NCBI GenBank assembly: GCA_037137555.1
Contig: JBAXKA010000010.1
Coordinates: 1 to 25,615 of the forward strand
Reading direction: 5' to 3'
Length of the DNA: 25,615 nucleotides
DNA from: UBA9630 sp037137555
GTDB lineage: Bacteria; Patescibacteriota; Minisyncoccia; Moranbacterales; UBA2206
In this document: positions 8,324 to 15,586 of the stretch, in pieces
Position numbering within the stretch: the first letter of the stretch is position 1
Layout: the number at the start of each line of letters is the position of its first letter
Notes under the pieces: generated by a model
Told to the model about the DNA's origin: nothing
What the model saw: only the letters and a program-made list of their open reading frames with translations
Databases searched by the model: none
Translations under genes and position numbers: made by a program

Positions 8324-8611
8324 ATGAAAAAAGACATTCATCCTAAATATTTCTCAGATGCAAAAATCCTTTGTGCTTGTGGCAATATAGTTAAAGCAGG
8401 ATCGACCATCCAGGAAATGAAAGTGGAAATTTGTTCTGCTTGCCACCCATTTTATACTGGAAAAAAGAAATCTATGGACACAGCTGGTCGCGTTGATCGT
8501 TTCAAGAAAATAACGGAAAAGAAAATTGTTGCCAAGCCAAAAAAAGAACGCATCAGAACGCCAAAAGCGGAAACGAAAAAAGTTATTTCTAAGAAGAAAT
8601 TAAAGAAATAA
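8324..8611 (+). CDS. rpmE: 50S ribosomal protein bL31 with a lysine-rich tail
   Basis: This 95-residue large-subunit protein joins the two ribosomal subunits at the central protuberance. MKKDIHPKY opens the family. The zinc form is indicated by CAC in ILCACGN and CSAC before HPFYTG, followed by the signature DTAGRVDRFKK. The usual length is about 70 residues. Here an extra 25 or so residues (KPKKERIRTPKAETKKVISKK) form a basic tail likely to contact rRNA. It lies downstream of thrS and is closed by a strong terminator. Confidence 0.95.
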   Translation: MKKDIHPKYFSDAKILCACGNIVKAGSTIQEMKVEICSACHPFYTGKKKSMDTAGRVDRFKKITEKKIVAKPKKERIRTPKAETKKVISKKKLKK

Positions 8612-8625
8612 TCCAACTTGAATAT

Positions 8626-8652
8626 AAAAAAACTCCCGGGTGGGAGTTTTTT
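8626..8652. terminator. bidirectional Rho-independent terminator between rpmE and the lipoprotein gene
   Basis: An A-run, then the hairpin CTCCC-GGGT-GGGAG (8633-8646), then six Ts. The A- and T-runs make it work in both directions, ending the plus-strand rpmE transcript and the minus-strand transcript whose last stop codon is at 8693. Confidence 0.9.
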
Positions 8653-8692
8653 GTTTGCCAGAAATTTATTCTTTATTATTTTTTTAGCAAAT

Positions 8693-9292
8693 TTATTCTC
8701 GATAAAAACTGACTTCATCGAGTTTTATACTATTAAGTATATCCCCATCTATTTGACAATCAAACAGGCATGCAGGCTGAAGACTAAAGGAAAATAAGAT
8801 TCCTAGATTTTGTGAGAATGCTGCGAAGGTGCGAAAATTTTTAAGCTCGGCGATTTTAACATCTGGATTCACCTTATCAGTTGTCCATAAAATGCGACCA
8901 GTTAATTTATATTTGTTTTTTAAATATTTTTCTGCACCTTCCTGACCAACTCCGTCTAAATAGCTAATCGAAAACATTGGCTCGATATATTCCTCCTTAG
9001 TGCCTTGATTTTGAGCTTGGCTAATAGAAATATCATCACCATTTCTTGTCACATACAAGTTGCGACAATCTTTATTATCAAAACACCATTGGGTTGGATA
9101 CTTAAAAGATAGGGCATCCCCGTTGAATGAAAAATTTTTCCATTCAGTAGTTTTATTATCTGATTTATTTAAACCTTGTTGCACCACAGGAGCTGGCGTT
9201 GTTACTCGCGTTTGACTCACTGACTGTTGACCACACCCAGCCAAAAAAACTACTGCAAACAATACTAAACTCATTGCTAATATTTTTTTCAT
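8693..9292 (-). CDS. predicted lipoprotein
   Basis: This 199-residue exported protein begins with a lipoprotein signal: MKKILAMSLVLFAVVFLAGC, where LAGC is the lipobox and C20 the lipidated residue. A Gln/Ser/Thr/Pro-rich linker (about 21-45) leads to a folded domain starting FNGDALSFKYPTQWCF. The SFKYPTQW opening recalls PsbP/Mog1-like folds common in small bacterial lipoproteins, but this is only a resemblance. Four cysteines (two near WCFDNKDC and two near PACLFDC) could form disulfides outside the cell. It is 2 nt downstream of a membrane-protein gene, forming an operon. Function unknown. Confidence 0.8.
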   Translation of the reverse strand: MKKILAMSLVLFAVVFLAGCGQQSVSQTRVTTPAPVVQQGLNKSDNKTTEWKNFSFNGDALSFKYPTQWCFDNKDCRNLYVTRNGDDISISQAQNQGTKEEYIEPMFSISYLDGVGQEGAEKYLKNKYKLTGRILWTTDKVNPDVKIAELKNFRTFAAFSQNLGILFSFSLQPACLFDCQIDGDILNSIKLDEVSFYRE

Positions 9293-9294
9293 AA

Positions 9295-9645
9295 TTATTT
9301 TTTAGATTTTATCTTTTTAATTATCCAACCGATTGTTGCACCATATATAACACAGCTTATAATTGTTGACATTGCTAAAACTAATACAACGATTCCAAAT
9401 AAAGTTTCGTTATCTCCGCTTATACTAATAAATTTCTTCTCGAAAAGCCATCCTATCGGAAAATAAATAGGCCAATTTAATATCTGTGAAAAACTATCAA
9501 TTTTAAATGGCAAATCATAAGGATCATATGGAAAAGCATTAGCTAAAATACCTGGGATAATAGCTAACAATATTCCAAATAATCCTCCAATTATACTTCC
9601 TTTTATCCAATAAGGTTTTAAATTCCACCAATCTTTAAATATCAT
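9295..9645 (-). CDS. small membrane protein of unknown function
   Basis: This 116-residue protein has two clear transmembrane helices, near residues 14-35 (IKGSIIGGLFGILLAIIPGIL) and 83-108 (LFGIVVLVLAMSTIISCVIYGATIGWII), plus a short hydrophobic, proline-rich stretch between them (FSQILNWPIYFPIGWLF). It ends in a basic KKIKSKK tail. I recognise no family. It is read with the following lipoprotein gene (2-nt gap) from a good promoter 31 nt upstream, so the two probably act together at the envelope. Confidence 0.75.
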   Translation of the reverse strand: MIFKDWWNLKPYWIKGSIIGGLFGILLAIIPGILANAFPYDPYDLPFKIDSFSQILNWPIYFPIGWLFEKKFISISGDNETLFGIVVLVLAMSTIISCVIYGATIGWIIKKIKSKK

Positions 9646-9676
9646 AATTATAAATTAATAAATAAACTATACAACA

Positions 9677-9705
9677 AATATAGCACATGTTTTATGAACC
9701 TACAA
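9677..9705 (-). promoter_or_regulatory. promoter of the membrane protein/lipoprotein operon
   Basis: On the minus strand TTGTAG (9700-9705) and TATATT (9677-9682) are 17 nt apart, and TGC before the -10 gives an extended -10 element. The start codon is 31 nt downstream. Confidence 0.65.
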
Positions 9706-9711
9706 ATAGAC

Positions 9712-9840
9712 TCAGAGAATTTTAATTATTTTTAAGATTTGCTTTTTAAGTTTTGGGATGTCTTTTTTAACAATTATCCAGACAAGTTCCATATCCACAC
9801 CAAAATATTCATGAATTAAAACATCTCGCAATCCTGCCAT
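9712..9840 (-). pseudogene. remnant of a HEPN-domain (DUF86-type) gene, 5' part deleted
   Basis: Reading from an internal ATG at 9840 gives 42 residues, MAGLRDVLIHEYFGVDMELVW through DIPKLKKQI. This is the typical C-terminal third of the small HEPN partner of MNT nucleotidyltransferases, including the catalytic-type R-x4-H motif (RDVLIH). The same frame extends back only to NWKK before a TAA, so the first two helices (about 65-70 residues) are missing. It overlaps the 3' end of the MNT gene in another frame. An intact partner is about 110 residues. It is probably non-functional, although a short protein from this ATG cannot be excluded. Confidence 0.7.
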
Positions 9841-10139
9841 TTTCTTCCAATTTTACTTTCATATATTATTTTTTGTTCTCTTAAGATTGTATCTTTCAAA
9901 AGTGGATGAATTCCTCCATAAGAAACAACGTCAACATTCCTGCCAAGCTCATCCTCTAGTTCAATTTTAAGCCCAACAAGATCAAGTAAGCTCTTGTTTC
10001 TAGCCAGTTTCACGAGAATATCAATATCGCTTGCTTTTGTTTCCTCACCTCTTGCGAACGAACCAAAAAGAGCCGCCTTAAGAACTCCTTGGCGCTTTAG
10101 AATAGGAACTATTTTATTTTCGATAGTTAATGTTGTCAT
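9816..10139 (-). CDS. MNT-type minimal nucleotidyltransferase (MNT/HEPN system)
   Basis: This is a 107-residue minimal nucleotidyltransferase. The active site is complete: GSFARGEETKASDIDILV holds GS, two metal-binding Asp residues, and a third Asp in GRNVDVVSY. In MNT/HEPN toxin-antitoxin pairs this enzyme AMPylates and silences the HEPN ribonuclease. Here the partner survives only as a fragment, and the last dozen codons (KIGRKWQDCEMF) are out-of-frame HEPN sequence, so the natural C-terminus was probably near IYES. The ATG at 10139 is chosen over one at 10145 because the promoter -10 ends at 10146, making 10139 the likely first base of a leaderless message. Confidence 0.85.
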   Translation of the reverse strand: MTTLTIENKIVPILKRQGVLKAALFGSFARGEETKASDIDILVKLARNKSLLDLVGLKIELEDELGRNVDVVSYGGIHPLLKDTILREQKIIYESKIGRKWQDCEMF

Positions 10140-10145
10140 AATCAT

Positions 10146-10174
10146 ATTTTAGCAAAAGATTTGAAAATGAGCAA
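10146..10174 (-). promoter_or_regulatory. promoter of the MNT gene, apparently leaderless
   Basis: On the minus strand TTGCTC (10169-10174) and TAAAAT (10146-10151) are 17 nt apart, with TGC giving an extended -10. Six nt separate the -10 from the ATG at 10139, so the transcript should begin at or next to the start codon. Confidence 0.6.
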
Positions 10175-10181
10175 CACAAAT

Positions 10182-10634
10182 TCATTTCCCCAACTCCTCC
10201 TCCGCTAATCGCTTAACTAAATTTCCGTCAGCCTGACCTTTCAGTTTTCCCATCGCTTGTCCCATTACTTTTCCAATATCCGCAAGACTAGTAGCACCAA
10301 CTTGTGCGATTATTGTTCGCACTGTTTCACGCACAACTTCATCAGCTAATTGTGCTGGCAAATAAACTGAAAGGATTTCAATTTCTTGATTTTCTTTTTC
10401 CACAAGATCCGCTCGTCCTCCGGAAAGATATTGCGTCGAAGCATCTCTTCTTTGCTTAACTGCTTTTGCAATCACATCAAGCACTTCTTCATCCGAAAGA
10501 CCAGCTTCTCTTTTTTGCTTTTCAATTTCAACATTTTTCACCATCGAATCAAGCATTCTAAGTGTATCTCGCTTAGTTGTATCACCAGCCTTCATGGCCG
10601 TTTTTAGATCATCAAGAATTTTTTGTTTTAACAT
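10182..10634 (-). CDS. GatB/YqeY domain-containing protein
   Basis: This 150-residue protein matches stand-alone YqeY proteins along its length: LKQKILDDLKTAMKAGDTTKRDTLRMLDSMVKNVEIEK, then VIAKAVKQRRDASTQYLSGGRADLVEKENQEIEILSVYLP, and the closing DIGKVMGQAMGKLKGQADGNLVKRLAEE. The all-helical fold is shared with the tail of the GatB amidotransferase subunit, which binds tRNA. The role of the stand-alone form is not established. It follows rpsU (18-nt gap), a common pairing in bacteria that points to a translation-linked role. Confidence 0.93.
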   Translation of the reverse strand: MLKQKILDDLKTAMKAGDTTKRDTLRMLDSMVKNVEIEKQKREAGLSDEEVLDVIAKAVKQRRDASTQYLSGGRADLVEKENQEIEILSVYLPAQLADEVVRETVRTIIAQVGATSLADIGKVMGQAMGKLKGQADGNLVKRLAEEELGK

Positions 10635-10652
10635 AAAATTTGAAAAAAATAA

Positions 10653-10907
10653 TTATTTGATTAATTTCTTTTTAACATTCTTGAAATTTTGATCATCAAA
10701 CTTGCCCATTTTCTTAAGCTTGTTAACAACTTTTCGCACCTTAACTTTATACATCGCACCAGCACGCATTTCACTTTTGCTTTTTTCATCAACACGAAAA
10801 CGCACTTTTCTAGCACGCATTAAAACTCCACTTTGTTGAATACGACGACTAAATCGTCTAATCAGACTTTCTGGTGATTCGCGTTCTTTTCTTTTTACTT
10901 CAATCAT
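10653..10907 (-). CDS. rpsU: 30S ribosomal protein bS21
   Basis: This 84-residue small-subunit protein lies near the mRNA exit and anti-Shine-Dalgarno region. The N-terminus MIEVKRKERESPESLIRRFSRRIQQSGVLMRARK is the family signature. The rest is very basic and about 15-25 residues longer than common homologues. It sits between the HIT gene and yqeY. Unusually for this window, it has a strong Shine-Dalgarno sequence. Confidence 0.95.
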   Translation of the reverse strand: MIEVKRKERESPESLIRRFSRRIQQSGVLMRARKVRFRVDEKSKSEMRAGAMYKVKVRKVVNKLKKMGKFDDQNFKNVKKKLIK

Positions 10908-10912
10908 AAAAA

Positions 10913-10920
10913 CCTCCTTT
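10913..10920 (-). promoter_or_regulatory. strong Shine-Dalgarno site of rpsU
   Basis: AAAGGAGG on the minus strand, 5 nt before the rpsU ATG. Most other genes here start after A/T-rich sequence with no such motif, so strong initiation on rpsU stands out. Confidence 0.8.
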
Positions 10921-10935
10921 CTAAATTTACAAAAA

Positions 10936-11292
10936 TTACGAAACGGCTAGGGGGTGAATATTCTCGAAAAGCTGTGTTCCACCAATTAAATGCATATGCA
11001 AGTGTGAAACCTCTTGCCCGCCCCATTCCCCGACCCGAGTTAATAGTTTATACCCTTTTGGCGAAATGTCAAAATCCACTGCAATTTTCTTTGCCACCAT
11101 AATCATTCTACCCATGAGTTCCACATCCTCATCCGTAATATCATTTAGACTTTCAATATGCTTTTTGGGAATAATTAGCACATGCACAGGAGCAAGTGGC
11201 CGAGCATCATTAAATGCCAAAATATCTTCGTCTTCATAAACAACCACGGCTGGAATTTCTTTTTTAATAATTTTGCAAAATATACATTCCAT
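10936..11292 (-). CDS. HIT family nucleotide hydrolase (HINT-like)
   Basis: This 118-residue protein fits HINT-type nucleoside phosphoramidases. ECIFCKIIKKEIPAVVVYEDEDILAFNDARPLAPVHVLIIPKKH is the family start, with a CxxC zinc pair, and HLHMHLIGG near the end is the histidine triad. The start is placed at 11292 (MECIFC) rather than the in-frame ATG at 11346, because family members begin here and the longer form would overlap the end of hisS by about 40 nt. It follows hisS by 13 nt and precedes rpsU. Confidence 0.93.
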   Translation of the reverse strand: MECIFCKIIKKEIPAVVVYEDEDILAFNDARPLAPVHVLIIPKKHIESLNDITDEDVELMGRMIMVAKKIAVDFDISPKGYKLLTRVGEWGGQEVSHLHMHLIGGTQLFENIHPLAVS

Positions 11293-11305
11293 ATATTTAT
11301 TTTTT

Positions 11306-12709
11306 TTAATTAATAATCTCGTCATGATTATGATACACAACGACATTATCTGTTTTTAATTTTTTCTTAATATTATCGATCAATTTTTCCATACTAACTG
11401 TTTCTTGCACGCCAGTCGTCATGTTTTTAATGATCACTGTTCCATCGAGCGTTTCTTTTTGACCAAGAATTAATGTCAATTCAACTCCCAAACGATTAGC
11501 AATTTTTAATTGTGATTTGAGACTTCCACGACCAAAACTTTCTGCGGTAAGAATGCCATTTTTTTCTAATTCCGAAAACAACCGCAAACTTTTTTTCTTA
11601 GCCAAGCCACCAAGTTGTGCCAAAAATACGCGTGGCTTCATTGGCTTATATGCCTTTGCTTGCACTCTTTTCATTTCAGAAATTATGCGCTCAAGTCCCA
11701 CAGCAAAACCAATAGCTGGCGTGTCCTCACCGCCCATTATTTTTATTAGTTTATCATACCGACCACCACCACCCAGAGAATATTTCTTGCCTTCTTCTGA
11801 GCCAGACCAAATTTCAAAAACCGTTTTTGTATAATAATCCAAACCACGCACTAAGCGCGGATTGATTGTGTATGGCAAATCAAGTTCGTCTAAATATTCC
11901 AGAAGCGTTTTGAAGTGCGTATGGCAATCTGCACAGAGATGATCAATCGCTTGTGGTGCAATGGCAGAAACTTGAGAACATTTATCTTCTTTGCAGTCCA
12001 ATATTCGCAATGGATTTACACTCAATCTTCTTTTGCAATCTTGACATAATTTAGTTTTTTTTGATTCCAAATAATTAACCAAAAGATTGTTATAACTTTT
12101 TTTGCAAACACCGCAACCAATTGAATTGACCTGAATCTGAATTGATTTCAAGCCAAGACAGTGTGTTAGACGATAAGCCATCTGAATCATTTGTGCATCC
12201 AAAATTGGATCATCCTCACCAAAAGCATCAAAATTAGCTTGATGATGTTCTCGATAGCGACCTTCTTGTGGCCGATCATAGCGATAAACTGGTCCTATTG
12301 AAAAAAGTTTAACCGGTCTTGAAAGCGTGTGCATACCATGTTGAATAAAACTCCGACAAATTCCTGCTGTCATTTCTGGACGAAGAGCAACCTTGTCACC
12401 ACCACGAGTAGTAAAATTATACATTTCTTTTTCCACAATATCCGTGCTAGTTCCAATATTTCGTGTAAACAAATTGGCAAATTCCAAAATAGGAATATCA
12501 ATTCTGGAAAATCCATAATCTCGTGCCAATTTTTCAGATACGCGTCTTGCTTGCTCCCAATAGGCCTGATCATTTGGCAGAACATCTTTCATTCCACGCA
12601 AGTTTTGCAAAACCAAAGCCTCTTCTTTTTGTTTTTCTTTCGTTATTTTTTTAGTCGTTTTTTTAGGAATATTTTTTTTCTTATCAATAACTTTCTTAAC
12701 TTTAGGCAT
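11306..12709 (-). CDS. hisS: histidyl-tRNA synthetase
   Basis: This 467-residue class II synthetase contains motif 1 (IDIPILEF to GTSTDIVEKEMYNF), motif 2 (IGPVYRYDRPQEGRYREHHQ), the histidine-binding signature RGLDYYTKTVFEI, motif 3 (AIGFAVGLERI), and a C-terminal anticodon domain (KPRVFLAQLGG onward). Residues 1-35 form a lysine-rich extension before the usual start (LRGMKDVLP); an alternative start at M40 is possible but would cut the conserved RGMKD. The insertion domain carries eight cysteines (199, 202, 222, 225, 239, 244, 259, 262), suggesting bound zinc. It follows lepB by 46 nt without an obvious promoter of its own. Confidence 0.96.
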   Translation of the reverse strand: MPKVKKVIDKKKNIPKKTTKKITKEKQKEEALVLQNLRGMKDVLPNDQAYWEQARRVSEKLARDYGFSRIDIPILEFANLFTRNIGTSTDIVEKEMYNFTTRGGDKVALRPEMTAGICRSFIQHGMHTLSRPVKLFSIGPVYRYDRPQEGRYREHHQANFDAFGEDDPILDAQMIQMAYRLTHCLGLKSIQIQVNSIGCGVCKKSYNNLLVNYLESKKTKLCQDCKRRLSVNPLRILDCKEDKCSQVSAIAPQAIDHLCADCHTHFKTLLEYLDELDLPYTINPRLVRGLDYYTKTVFEIWSGSEEGKKYSLGGGGRYDKLIKIMGGEDTPAIGFAVGLERIISEMKRVQAKAYKPMKPRVFLAQLGGLAKKKSLRLFSELEKNGILTAESFGRGSLKSQLKIANRLGVELTLILGQKETLDGTVIIKNMTTGVQETVSMEKLIDNIKKKLKTDNVVVYHNHDEIIN

Positions 12710-12755
12710 ATCGGTTTGAAATAAAAAATTAAATTAAATAACAAAATAAATTATT

Positions 12756-13373
12756 TTAAAATACTGCCATCTCATTTAAAGGCCAAGCTCGCAAAAGCAC
12801 TTCACCAATTATATTATCATCCGTAACTGGCCCCCAAGCACGCGAATCAGAACTAAATGCTCGATTATCCCCCATCACAAAATATTCATTATCTTTTAAC
12901 ATTATCACCATGTCGCCTGTAGTTTTTGTGTTTTTGTCCAGATAAGCACTTTCGTCGGGAGAAAAACCGTCTGGATTTTCTTTGTTGAAAATTTTATAAC
13001 TACCATTTTTCACTTCAATTTTTTCTCCAGGAAGACCAATGATGCGTTTAATAAAAAAAGTGCCAGGATTTTTAGGGTAACGAAAAACGACTACCGTTTG
13101 CCTAGCAATATCACGAAAAGCTCCCACTGAAAAAAGTTTCAGATCGCTCACTGCCACTGTTGTTTTTTTAAAACCAAATTCATTAACAATTAAATATTGT
13201 CCGTTTTGAAAATTTGGTTCCATCGAAGCACCTTGCACAAAGAAAGGTTGAAATAAAAAAACCCGAATTGGCACAATAATTATAAATGCCAAAAAGATGA
13301 TTTTGATTATTTCCAAAACAAAACCACCCACGCCAACATATTCTTCTTGTCTTTTTTGCTCGTTATTATTCAT
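12756..13373 (-). CDS. lepB: signal peptidase I
   Basis: This 205-residue membrane-bound serine protease cleaves signal peptides from exported proteins. One N-terminal transmembrane helix (about 19-45) is followed by the catalytic serine in FVQGASMEP (Ser50), the catalytic lysine in FFIKRIIGLPGE (Lys109), and box E, MGDNRAFSSDSRAWGPV. The length matches Gram-positive-type enzymes. It has its own extended -10 promoter, divergent from the LCP gene. It is the first gene before hisS. Confidence 0.96.
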   Translation of the reverse strand: MNNNEQKRQEEYVGVGGFVLEIIKIIFLAFIIIVPIRVFLFQPFFVQGASMEPNFQNGQYLIVNEFGFKKTTVAVSDLKLFSVGAFRDIARQTVVVFRYPKNPGTFFIKRIIGLPGEKIEVKNGSYKIFNKENPDGFSPDESAYLDKNTKTTGDMVIMLKDNEYFVMGDNRAFSSDSRAWGPVTDDNIIGEVLLRAWPLNEMAVF

Positions 13374-13397
13374 AAAACATCTACTTTACTACTTTTA

Positions 13398-13426
13398 AGC
13401 ATAGCAGGAAAATATGCATTTGGCAA
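13398..13426 (-). promoter_or_regulatory. promoter of lepB
   Basis: On the minus strand TTGCCA (13421-13426) and TATGCT (13398-13403) are 17 nt apart, with TGC as an extended -10. The lepB ATG is 24 nt past the -10. It may also drive hisS and the genes beyond. Confidence 0.7.
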
Positions 13427-13456
13427 GGCCTAGATTTCCCCATATAAAGCCTTAAT

Positions 13457-13485
13457 TTGACGACGAGGCAAGATCAGGCTATAAT
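13457..13485 (+). promoter_or_regulatory. promoter of the LCP gene, apparently leaderless
   Basis: TTGACG (13457-13462) and a perfect TATAAT (13480-13485) are 17 nt apart. The ATG follows after 6 nt, so the predicted first transcribed base is at or beside the A of the start codon. Confidence 0.85.
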
Positions 13486-13491
13486 TAAACT

Positions 13492-14970
13492 ATGCAAACA
13501 AAACAACTATTTTTAAGAGTATTTCTCTTGTCTATCATCCTCTTCCTGCTTGGTGCGATTGCGTATGGTGCTTTTTTTCTCTATAAATTAAATACGCTTA
13601 ATAACAAAGTCAATATTTATCAAAAATCCGAAAATTTACTAGAAACATTTACGGCTATCACGCAAATCACCAAAAAAAATAATTTTTCAGAACTCAAGCA
13701 GACTAATGCTGAAATAATCAATATTCTACTTTTAGGCGTGGCCGGAAAGGGCAAGCCAGGGCAAAATCTGACAGACACAATCATGCTTGCCACGATCAAT
13801 CTCAAAACAAATCAAGTTGCGCTGATTTCGCTTCCTCGTGATTTATATGTCAATGTTGCTAATTCTGGTTGGCAAACAAAAATCAATGCCGTTTATCAAT
13901 CCGGCTTAAATAATGCTAAAAGTGAAAGCGAATCTATCGAACCACTTTTAGCGACAATAAAAAACACCACTTCGCTGGATATTCATTACTATGCCGTGCT
14001 TAATTTTGATAGCTTCAAACAAATAATTGATGCCCTTGGTGGAATAAATATCACCAACGAAAGAGATATTTATGACGCTCGTTATCCTGGTGCAAATTAT
14101 AGCTATGAAACTTTTGATCTCAAAAAAGGCTTTCAACATTTGGATGGCGAGCTAGCTTTAAAGTATGCCCGAGAAAGACATGATGATCCTGAGGGAGATT
14201 TTGGTAGAGCCAAGAGACAGCAACAAATATTGCAAGCAACAAAAAACAAAATATTCTCGACAAAAATTTTATTTGATCTTTTTTCAATCAATAATCTTTT
14301 TAATGCTCTTGGGGAAAATATCAAAACCAATATTTCTTCCAGTGAGCTAGAAAACTTTTTTGAATTAAGCAAAAAGCTTGATACTAATAATATTGTCAAT
14401 GCCAATGTTGACGCCTGGAATAAAGATAGCTTACTTAAAGTTTCACATGTTTTTTATGGCGACACACCGGCCTTTATTCTTATTCCTCGTGTAGGCAATT
14501 TCAGCGAAATTCATGAACTCGCTCAAAATATTTTTGACTTAAATAAATTAAAAAGACGCCGAGAAGAAATTACCAAAGAAAATGCGCTTGTTGCACTTAT
14601 CAATAAAAGCGGTGATAATGATATTGTAATTAAAATAAAAAAACTGCTCAATGAAAATCTCGTCTACAAAAATGTTATCATTCTTAATGATCCCAATAAA
14701 AATCTAGAAGATGCCACTAATGTTTATGATGCGACATCTGGCATAAAACCATTCACACTTGATGAAATTGCCACGCGCCTTCCAGCTAAAGTTTTTTATG
14801 CCTTGCCAGAAAAATATAAAAAAATAATTGATAAAAAAACACCAGATATTATTCTAGTTATTGGCAAAGATATGATTGATAAATATAATATGCCAGAAGA
14901 TTCAATTGAAGATTTCAAAAAAGCCCAAGATGATCAAGATTATTTAAATATGCAAAATAAATCTAATTAA
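13492..14970 (+). CDS. LytR-CpsA-Psr (LCP) family cell-wall glycopolymer transferase
   Basis: This 492-residue membrane protein has one N-terminal transmembrane helix (about 8-32) and an extracytoplasmic LCP domain (about 75-260): ILLLGVAGKGKPGQNLTDTIMLATIN, the arginine-containing SLPRDLYVNV, and KYARERHDDPEGDFGRAKRQQ with the conserved arginines that bind the pyrophosphate-polyprenyl substrate. A LytR_C-type domain follows (about 365-470, VALINKSGDNDIVIKIKKLL to PDIILVIGKDM). Family members transfer lipid-linked glycopolymers onto peptidoglycan or proteins, which fits the polysaccharide operon and uppP in this window. It is read with pth (11-nt gap). Confidence 0.93.
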   Translation: MQTKQLFLRVFLLSIILFLLGAIAYGAFFLYKLNTLNNKVNIYQKSENLLETFTAITQITKKNNFSELKQTNAEIINILLLGVAGKGKPGQNLTDTIMLATINLKTNQVALISLPRDLYVNVANSGWQTKINAVYQSGLNNAKSESESIEPLLATIKNTTSLDIHYYAVLNFDSFKQIIDALGGINITNERDIYDARYPGANYSYETFDLKKGFQHLDGELALKYARERHDDPEGDFGRAKRQQQILQATKNKIFSTKILFDLFSINNLFNALGENIKTNISSSELENFFELSKKLDTNNIVNANVDAWNKDSLLKVSHVFYGDTPAFILIPRVGNFSEIHELAQNIFDLNKLKRRREEITKENALVALINKSGDNDIVIKIKKLLNENLVYKNVIILNDPNKNLEDATNVYDATSGIKPFTLDEIATRLPAKVFYALPEKYKKIIDKKTPDIILVIGKDMIDKYNMPEDSIEDFKKAQDDQDYLNMQNKSN

Positions 14971-14981
14971 TAAAAAAATTT

Positions 14982-15530
14982 ATGAAATTAATTATCGGAC
15001 TAGGCAATCCTGGTCAAAAATATCAAAATACTCGCCACAATCTTGGCTTTATCTTTCTCGAAAAATTACAAGAAAAATGGTTATTTCCTGATTTTAAATT
15101 AGCCCAGAAATTCAATGCCGAGTTATCCAGCGGTGAAATAAATAATCAAAAAATTATGCTTGTCAAACCACAAAGTTTCATGAATTTATCAGGAGAAGTA
15201 GTGAATAAAATTTTAACATTCTATAAACTCACGCCCGAAAATTTATTAGTTTTGCATGATGACAAGGATTTGTTTTGTGGAAAATATAAATTAACCCTTG
15301 ATTCTTCATCGGCCGGCCATAATGGCGTACAAAATATTATCGATCAGTTGGACACAAAAAAATTCGCTCGCTTGCGAGTTGGCATTAAAACAGAACCGAT
15401 TGATCGTGCCATGACGCAACCAGAAGTCAGTGATTTTGTTTTGGGAAAATTAACGCCAGAAGAATTAGAAAAAATCGGACAAATAACACCAGAAGTTTTA
15501 GCAGAAATTGAAAAAAATATTGTTACCTAG
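14982..15530 (+). CDS. pth: peptidyl-tRNA hydrolase
   Basis: This 182-residue enzyme releases peptides from drop-off peptidyl-tRNA. IIGLGNPGQKYQNTRHNLGF carries the conserved Asn (N9) and catalytic His (H19). Then come KPQSFMNLSGEVV, VLHDDKDL with the catalytic Asp, and SAGHNGVQNI. The family motif HDDLDLPFGK reads HDDKDLFCGK here, a mild variation. The length is normal. It is the second gene of the LCP transcript, a typical genome-economy pairing. Confidence 0.95.
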   Translation: MKLIIGLGNPGQKYQNTRHNLGFIFLEKLQEKWLFPDFKLAQKFNAELSSGEINNQKIMLVKPQSFMNLSGEVVNKILTFYKLTPENLLVLHDDKDLFCGKYKLTLDSSSAGHNGVQNIIDQLDTKKFARLRVGIKTEPIDRAMTQPEVSDFVLGKLTPEELEKIGQITPEVLAEIEKNIVT

Positions 15531-15550
15531 TTTTTTCAAAAAAATGACCC

Positions 15551-15579
15551 TTGACAATTATTATTATTATAAATACAAT
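15551..15579 (+). promoter_or_regulatory. strong promoter pointing into the structured RNA
   Basis: A perfect TTGACA (15551-15556) and TACAAT (15574-15579) are 17 nt apart in very AT-rich DNA. Two further TATAAT-like boxes overlap just downstream (15580-15590). The predicted start, about 15586, is a few nt before the inverted repeat at 15591. Confidence 0.75.
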
Positions 15580-15586
15580 TATAATA

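Noticed and set aside
11293..11346. Longer start for the HIT protein
   Set aside because: It would add 18 residues not seen in the family and overlap the end of hisS; MECIFC is the normal beginning.
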